Below, piece after piece: positions 59,940-64,000 of a DNA stretch of 64,000 nucleotides. Made by a program: the position numbers and the translations under genes. The DNA is from Thermobacillus sp. ZCTH02-B1 (GTDB taxonomy: Bacteria > Bacillota > Bacilli > Paenibacillales > Paenibacillaceae). The stretch is taken from positions 1-64,000 of the forward strand of contig NZ_LZRU01000005.1 of the NCBI RefSeq assembly GCF_002159085.1, read 5' to 3'. The number at the start of each line of letters is the position of its first letter. Positions within the stretch are counted from its first letter, which is position 1. Under the pieces are notes generated by a model. That model was not told the DNA's origin. It did no database searches and was given only the letters and a program-made list of their open reading frames with translations.

Positions 59940-62075
59940 GTGAAGGAATGGATCACGGTCGCCGAAGCGGCCCGCATGCTGTCGATTTCCACCGCGTCGG
60001 TGCGCAACTGGGCGAAGGCCGGGCGGCTGCGCGGCATCCGCGTCGGAAGGTCGCTCGCCTTCGAGCGGGCGGAAGTCGAAGCGCTGAAGGAGTCGCTCGA
60101 TTCGGGCCGCATGGCGCGGCTTCGGAGCCGCCGCAACAAGACCGCGGCGGACGGCGCCTTCGTCCCGGCCGGCTACGTCCGGACGAAGGCGTACGAACAG
60201 CTGGCGAAGCAGGCGGCGGAGATCGCCGGGGACCGGCTCGACCCGCGGCTCGCGCTGCTGGAGCTGGCGCTCAAGCTGCTCATGAGCCGCGGACACCTCG
60301 CCGCGCAGCCCGCCCCTGGTGGAGAAAGCCTGGCCGAGCGGTACCTGGGGGGCCGGCTGGATGCCGGCGGCTTCAGGCCGCTGCTCGAAGCCTTGTATCG
60401 TTCCGATGGCGGGACGGGCTCCCCGCAGCCCGACGGGGATGCGCTCCGCCGGCTGCGCGAGCTGGCGCAGCTCCCCGTCGTCTACGTGGAAGGCGACGAT
60501 CTCCTCGGCCTCGTCCACCTGTCGCTCGCCCGCCTGCGCAGCCGCAAGCTGACGGGCGCCTATTACACGCCGTCCGCCATCGTCGAATCGCTCGTGTACG
60601 ACGCGCTCGGGGAATGGCCGGATACCGGCGGCCTGCCGCGCGTCATCGACCCGTGCTGCGGATCGGGCAACGTGCTGATCCGCGTCTTTCTGGCGCTGAA
60701 GCGCCGGCTGACCGCGCGCGGCCTCGACCCCCGCGAAGCCGACCGGCTGCTCCGGGAGCGCGGCACGCTGGCGGGCTGCGACATCGACGATACGGCCGTA
60801 TGCCTGGCGCGGCTCAACCTGGCCCTGCTCGCCGAGCCGGACGGATCAGGCGCGCTGCCGGCCGAATTCCCGATCCGCCGGCAGGACGCGCTGCACGCAC
60901 CGGCATCCGAATTTCCCGGCGACGGCCGGTACGATCTGGTCATCGGCAATCCGCCGTGGGGGTTCCGGTTCGCACCCGAGGAGGCGGAGCGGCTGCAACG
61001 CCGCTTCCGGACCGCGTCCGCCTTCGGGACGGAATCGTTCGGCCTGTTCATCGAGGCGGGCCTGTCATGGCTCGAAGACGGCGGCGTGCTCGCCTACGTC
61101 CTGCCCGAATCGCTGCTCACGGTGGACCGGCACGCCGGGACGCGCCGCCTCATCGCGGAGCATGCCGAGATGCTCGGGATCGCGCTGGCCGGCTCCCCGT
61201 TCGCGGGTGTCAGCAGCCCGGTCGTCACGCTGACGCTGCGCAAACGTCCGCCCGCGCCGGAACATACCGTCGCCGTCCGGGACGAGCGCGGCCGGACCGA
61301 ATCGATCGCGCAGCGGCGGTTTCGAACGAACCCGGGCTGCGCGTTCAACGTGCGCGCCTCGGGCGCGGAGCACGCCGTCCTCGAGCGGATGCGCGCCGCT
61401 CCCGGCGTCTGGAGCCTCAAGGACCGGTGCGATTTCGCCCTCGGCATCGTCACCGGCGACAACCGCGCCCACGTGCGGGAGTTCCCGGAGGCCGGGGTCC
61501 CGCCGGGATGGGAGCCGGTGCTGCGGGGCGCCGACGTGTCCGCTTACGGTCTCGGCCATTCGGGGCGGTATATCCTGTTCGAACCGGACCGGTTCCAGCA
61601 GACCGCGCCCGAGGCGCTCTACCGGGCCCCGGAGAAGCTGATCTACCGGTTCATCGGCTCGGACCTCGTCTTCGCCTGGGACGACCGGCAGCGGCTCACG
61701 CTGAACAGCGCGAACATCATCATTCCGCGCGCGCCGGGCTACCGCCTGAAATATGTGCTCGCGGCGCTCAATTCCCGGCCCGTCCGGTTCTACCACGCCC
61801 TCGCGCACGCTTCCGTGAAGGTGCTGCGGCGCCATCTCGAGTCGCTGCCGCTTCCGGCGTGTCCGCCGGAGGAACAGGAGGAGATCGTCGCGCTCGTCGA
61901 CCGGCTGATCGCCTGCGGGGATCCGGAGGAGCGGCTCGGGCTGTACGAGGCGATCGACCGGCGCATCATGGCGCTCTACGGGCTCGACGAGGACGAGCGC
62001 CGCCTGATCGCGAACCGGATCGGCCCACCGGCCACGCTGAACCGCGCCGCGCACAACAAAAAAAGGCTGCGATGA
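59940..62075 (+). CDS. Solitary adenine-specific DNA methyltransferase with N-terminal excisionase-like HTH
   Basis: A 711-residue protein. Residues ~4-50 are an excisionase/MerR-like HTH (ITVAEAARMLSISTASVRNW). A helical region follows (~60-195). The methyltransferase core begins with LTGAYYTPSAIVESL (~203); motif I is VIDPCCGSGNVLIRV (~237), motif II GCDIDD (~280) and motif IV VIGNPPWGF (~340), the Asn-Pro-Pro-Trp of N6-adenine enzymes. A TaqI/Eco57I-like target-recognition region fills ~480-680. No nuclease motif or restriction gene is visible. GTG start at 59940 after GGGAGGTGATC. It may be a solitary regulator-like methylase; excisionase-type HTHs normally bind DNA. Confidence 0.82.
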   Translation: MKEWITVAEAARMLSISTASVRNWAKAGRLRGIRVGRSLAFERAEVEALKESLDSGRMARLRSRRNKTAADGAFVPAGYVRTKAYEQLAKQAAEIAGDRLDPRLALLELALKLLMSRGHLAAQPAPGGESLAERYLGGRLDAGGFRPLLEALYRSDGGTGSPQPDGDALRRLRELAQLPVVYVEGDDLLGLVHLSLARLRSRKLTGAYYTPSAIVESLVYDALGEWPDTGGLPRVIDPCCGSGNVLIRVFLALKRRLTARGLDPREADRLLRERGTLAGCDIDDTAVCLARLNLALLAEPDGSGALPAEFPIRRQDALHAPASEFPGDGRYDLVIGNPPWGFRFAPEEAERLQRRFRTASAFGTESFGLFIEAGLSWLEDGGVLAYVLPESLLTVDRHAGTRRLIAEHAEMLGIALAGSPFAGVSSPVVTLTLRKRPPAPEHTVAVRDERGRTESIAQRRFRTNPGCAFNVRASGAEHAVLERMRAAPGVWSLKDRCDFALGIVTGDNRAHVREFPEAGVPPGWEPVLRGADVSAYGLGHSGRYILFEPDRFQQTAPEALYRAPEKLIYRFIGSDLVFAWDDRQRLTLNSANIIIPRAPGYRLKYVLAALNSRPVRFYHALAHASVKVLRRHLESLPLPACPPEEQEEIVALVDRLIACGDPEERLGLYEAIDRRIMALYGLDEDERRLIANRIGPPATLNRAAHNKKRLR

Positions 62076-62096
62076 CCGGATGCATCGCAGCCTTTT
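62061..62096. terminator. Bidirectional terminator between the methyltransferase and doxX genes
   Basis: AAAAGGCTGCGATG (62061-62074) pairs with CATCGCAGCCTTTT (62083-62096), a perfect 14-bp stem overlapping the methyltransferase stop. T tracts flank both sides, stronger on the minus strand (a T7 run). Confidence 0.9.
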
Positions 62097-62119
62097 CCGT
62101 ATGTATCACCGCGCCGGGC

Positions 62120-62650
62120 TTACCGGCTGACCCTGCCCCACGGCGTCCCGAGCAGCGGCAGCGCCCAGCGGTCGAGGCCGTACCAACCGGCGACCTTCCA
62201 GGCGAGCACGATCCAGGTTGCCAGAATGAACAGCAGCGGGTTCGTGCTCAGCGTTCCCGCGAACAGGAAGCTGACGTTCATGAACGAGCCGAAGAACGCC
62301 GCAATGCCCGTCAGGAGCCCGAGGATGAGGCCGAGGCCGACGAGCACTTCGCCGAAGGCGACCATATAGCCGAACACCTTCGCGTTCGGCAGGGCGACAT
62401 TCTCCAGGAACGACGCGTACCAGCCGGTGATCGCCCTGTCCTCTTCCACCGCCTTCCGGACGAACCCTTCCACCGCCGCGCCGGCGTTCGCTCCGACCCA
62501 GGCGTCCGAGGTAACCTTGTGCCAGCCCGCTTCGAGCCATTTCCAGCCGAGGTACAGCCGGATGATGAGCCAAATCCAGGCCGAGCGTGTGTCATTGAAC
62601 AGAAAATGCGATACGGGGTTTTCCGGTACGTTGATCGTTGTTCTGGCCAT
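62120..62650 (-). CDS. DoxX family integral membrane protein (paralogue)
   Basis: A 176-residue DoxX-family protein similar to the one at 490: IIRLYLGWKWLEAGWHKVTS, NVALPNAKVFGYMVAFGEVL and LLFILATWIVLAWKVAGWYG. Four helices follow a soluble head. The frame extends 33 codons upstream, but the ATG at 62650 has GGAGGGATCGATC before it and starts the conserved part. Its promoter carries a different operator (AATCGATG palindrome) from the first copy, so the two are regulated differently. Substrate unknown; family members act with quinone-linked redox enzymes. Confidence 0.87.
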   Translation of the reverse strand: MARTTINVPENPVSHFLFNDTRSAWIWLIIRLYLGWKWLEAGWHKVTSDAWVGANAGAAVEGFVRKAVEEDRAITGWYASFLENVALPNAKVFGYMVAFGEVLVGLGLILGLLTGIAAFFGSFMNVSFLFAGTLSTNPLLFILATWIVLAWKVAGWYGLDRWALPLLGTPWGRVSR

Positions 62651-62735
62651 GATCGATCCCTCCAGATGCATCTGATTCGCGGTTTCGAACCCCGGGCCGG
62701 CACCGCCCTCGGGACAGGGCACGGCGCCGTTGCCA

Positions 62736-62754
62736 AATCGATGAAACATCGATT
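62736..62754. promoter_or_regulatory. Palindromic operator at the second doxX promoter
   Basis: AATCGATG-AAA-CATCGATT, a perfect 8-bp inverted repeat, covers the predicted start point. The binding factor is unknown. Confidence 0.6.
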
Positions 62755-62759
62755 AGTGT

Positions 62760-62788
62760 ATTGTATACGCTTTCGACAAGTTCCGCAA
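62760..62788 (-). promoter_or_regulatory. Promoter of the second doxX gene
   Basis: On the minus strand TTGCGG (62788-62783), 17-base spacer, TACAAT (62765-62760). Confidence 0.65.
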
Positions 62789-62826
62789 TAACAGGGTTCA
62801 CATTTTTCCGCAAATCCATGCATCCG

Positions 62827-62850
62827 GGCGGGGATCGCCGGATCCCCGCC
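62827..62850. repeat. Hairpin after the truncated MFS gene
   Basis: GGCGGGGATC (62827-62836) pairs with GATCCCCGCC (62841-62850) around a four-base loop. There is no T tract, so terminator function is doubtful. Confidence 0.4.
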
Positions 62851-62865
62851 GGATCGAACCGGTGC

Positions 62866-64000
62866 TCAACGAACCGGTTCCGGTTGCTGCACGACGCGCG
62901 CCCCGTCCGCCTCCTTCGGCATCCGGTTCGACGTGCGCAGCGGAATTTCCCGCAGGAAGAACGTCAGCAGGGCCGCCGCGGCGACGATTGCCGTGCCCCA
63001 CAGGAACACGACGGTCAGCGACGAGGCGAGCGCTTCGCGCAGCGCTTCGACGATCCGGTTCGCGATCGGCTGGAGATCCGCCGGCAGCGACGCGATCGTT
63101 TCCTTCAGCTTCGGCTGGTCGAGCAGCATGTTCGGGTCCGTCAGCGATGCGAGCTGTTCCCGTGTCGCTTCGTCGAACTGCGCCGGCGCTTGCCCGCCTT
63201 GCGCCATTTTCTCCTTCAGGTTCGCCTTCAGACTCGTCGACATGACCGTGCCAAGCACGGCGATCCCGATCGTGCCGCCGATGTTCCGGAAGAGCTGCGA
63301 GGATGCGGTCGCGACGCCCAGATCGGCCGGGCTGACCGCATTCTGCACCGTCAGCGAGAAGACGGGCATGCCGACGCCGAGCCCGACGCCGAACACGAGC
63401 ATCGCGGCCACCGCCGTCCAGACGTTGTCCATGAACGCCATCATGAGCATCCCGATGATCATGATCGGCATGCCGATCAGCACATAGCGCTTGTATTTGC
63501 CGGTCTTCGTAATGTACCGGCCGATGACCGTGCTCATGATCACCATCGAAAGCGACATCGGGATCGTCACGTATCCGGCGTACGTCGGCGCGATGCCCTC
63601 GACGCCCTGGACGAAGAACGAGATGTAGATGAGCGCGCCCATCATGCCCGCGTTCATCAGGAAGCCGATGACGTTGGAGATCGTGACGATGTCGTTGCGG
63701 AAAAGATACAGCGGCAGAACCGGGCTGCCGGCGTTCTTTTCCACCCATACGAAAATGACCGTGAAGAAGGCCGCCGCCGCGAACAGCCCGATGATCGGCG
63801 GCGAATCCCAGTCATAGCGCGTGCCGGCCCAGGAGAACCCGAGCAGGAGCGCGATGATCGCGAGGCTGAGAAACAGCGAGCCGAACCAGTCGATCGTCTC
63901 GGATTCGCGACGAGCCGTCTTCGGGAACAGCACCAGAATGAGGGCGAAGGCGACGACGCCGAGCGGCAGGAAAATCCAGAACAGCCAGTGCCAGTCCATG
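62866..64000 (-). CDS. MFS transporter, DHA2 (EmrB/QacA) type, N-terminus outside the window
   Basis: The visible 377 residues are the middle and end of a 14-helix drug:H+ antiporter. The first residues, WHWLFWIFLPLGVVAF, correspond to the conserved Trp-Arg-Trp-Ile-Phe-Trp segment that lies around helix 6 in this family, so roughly the first third is missing to the right. FLMNAGMMGALIYISFFVQG, VQNAVSPADLGVATASSQ and FRNIGGTIGIAVLGTVMST are typical. An insertion of ~80 residues before the last helix (LKEKMAQGGQAPAQFDEATR onward) is the usual extracellular loop. Start not visible; 3' end complete. Confidence 0.87.
   Translation of the reverse strand, partial: MDWHWLFWIFLPLGVVAFALILVLFPKTARRESETIDWFGSLFLSLAIIALLLGFSWAGTRYDWDSPPIIGLFAAAAFFTVIFVWVEKNAGSPVLPLYLFRNDIVTISNVIGFLMNAGMMGALIYISFFVQGVEGIAPTYAGYVTIPMSLSMVIMSTVIGRYITKTGKYKRYVLIGMPIMIIGMLMMAFMDNVWTAVAAMLVFGVGLGVGMPVFSLTVQNAVSPADLGVATASSQLFRNIGGTIGIAVLGTVMSTSLKANLKEKMAQGGQAPAQFDEATREQLASLTDPNMLLDQPKLKETIASLPADLQPIANRIVEALREALASSLTVVFLWGTAIVAAAALLTFFLREIPLRTSNRMPKEADGARVVQQPEPVR

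Noticed and set aside
59894..62791. 965-codon plus-strand frame overlapping the methyltransferase and second doxX gene
   Set aside because: Arg/Ala/Pro-rich, crosses a strong terminator and an opposing gene; the overlapping frame has methyltransferase motifs.
1..64000. CRISPR arrays, tRNA or rRNA genes
   Set aside because: No regularly spaced repeats and no recognisable tRNA or rRNA core sequence were seen on either strand; this is by eye only.

Overview
The window is high-GC Gram-positive DNA. Strong AGGAGG-type ribosome binding sites, frequent GTG and TTG starts, sigma-A promoters, spore genes (an alpha/beta SASP, Cse60, a PdaA-type deacetylase with a sigma-G-like promoter), a queuosine-precursor transporter, S-layer-homology (SLH) domains on a xylanase and two CcpA (cre) boxes all point to an endospore-forming Paenibacillaceae member (Paenibacillus, Cohnella or Thermobacillus type). 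A xylanolytic, plant-polymer lifestyle is likely. No tRNA, rRNA or CRISPR array was recognised.

Layout. 1-4.6 kb: the end of an ISLre2-like insertion sequence, a DoxX gene behind an FNR/Rex-like operator array, a thioredoxin-fold protein, a Nif3-like protein, an MFS exporter and a holin-like micro-ORF. 4.8-15.2 kb: one minus-strand gene set (GntR regulator, AtuA-like protein, DUF4387 protein, two ABC permeases, a substrate-binding lipoprotein, two ADP-ribosylglycohydrolase-family proteins, ribokinase), with four copies of a shared operator. It looks like an uncharacterised uptake and breakdown pathway for a ribosyl compound. 15.5-22 kb: QueT/YhhQ transporter, LTA-synthase-like protein, aldo/keto reductase, and PdaA, Cse60 and a small orphan. 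22-31.3 kb: a MarR-controlled MMPL exporter, a PAS histidine kinase and a heterodimeric ABC exporter. 31.6-37.1 kb: UPF0173 hydrolase, adenosine deaminase and a cre-controlled sugar ABC importer without its own ATPase. 37.2-42 kb: a second heterodimeric ABC exporter (BmrCD/YheIH-like) preceded by a leader-peptide attenuator, then a promoter, a cyclic-di-GMP-I riboswitch and a small orphan gene. 42-46.4 kb: ThuA-like protein, AraC regulator, cytoplasmic GH9 and a glutamine-amidotransferase-like protein. 46.5-55.2 kb: SASP, futalosine-pathway menaquinone genes mqnB-mqnD, pepT, an alcohol dehydrogenase, greA, thrC and an AraC/GyrI regulator. 55.2-64 kb: a 1472-residue SLH-anchored GH10 xylanase, an HTH-fused solitary adenine methyltransferase, a second DoxX gene and a truncated DHA2-type MFS exporter.

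How the parts fit. Polymer use is served by the exported xylanase, an ATPase-less sugar importer (which presumably borrows a shared MsmX-type ATPase) and cytoplasmic GH9/ThuA enzymes, with CcpA boxes on the first two. The GntR operon imports and splits a ribosyl substrate in my model, and ribokinase feeds the ribose to central metabolism. The exporters are wired to local control: MarR with a palindrome for MMPL, and attenuation for the BmrCD-like pair. The most interesting points are the GntR/ADP-ribosylglycohydrolase/ribokinase operon, the riboswitch-controlled orphan gene and the exporter attenuator. All assignments were made by reading the sequence; no database search was run.
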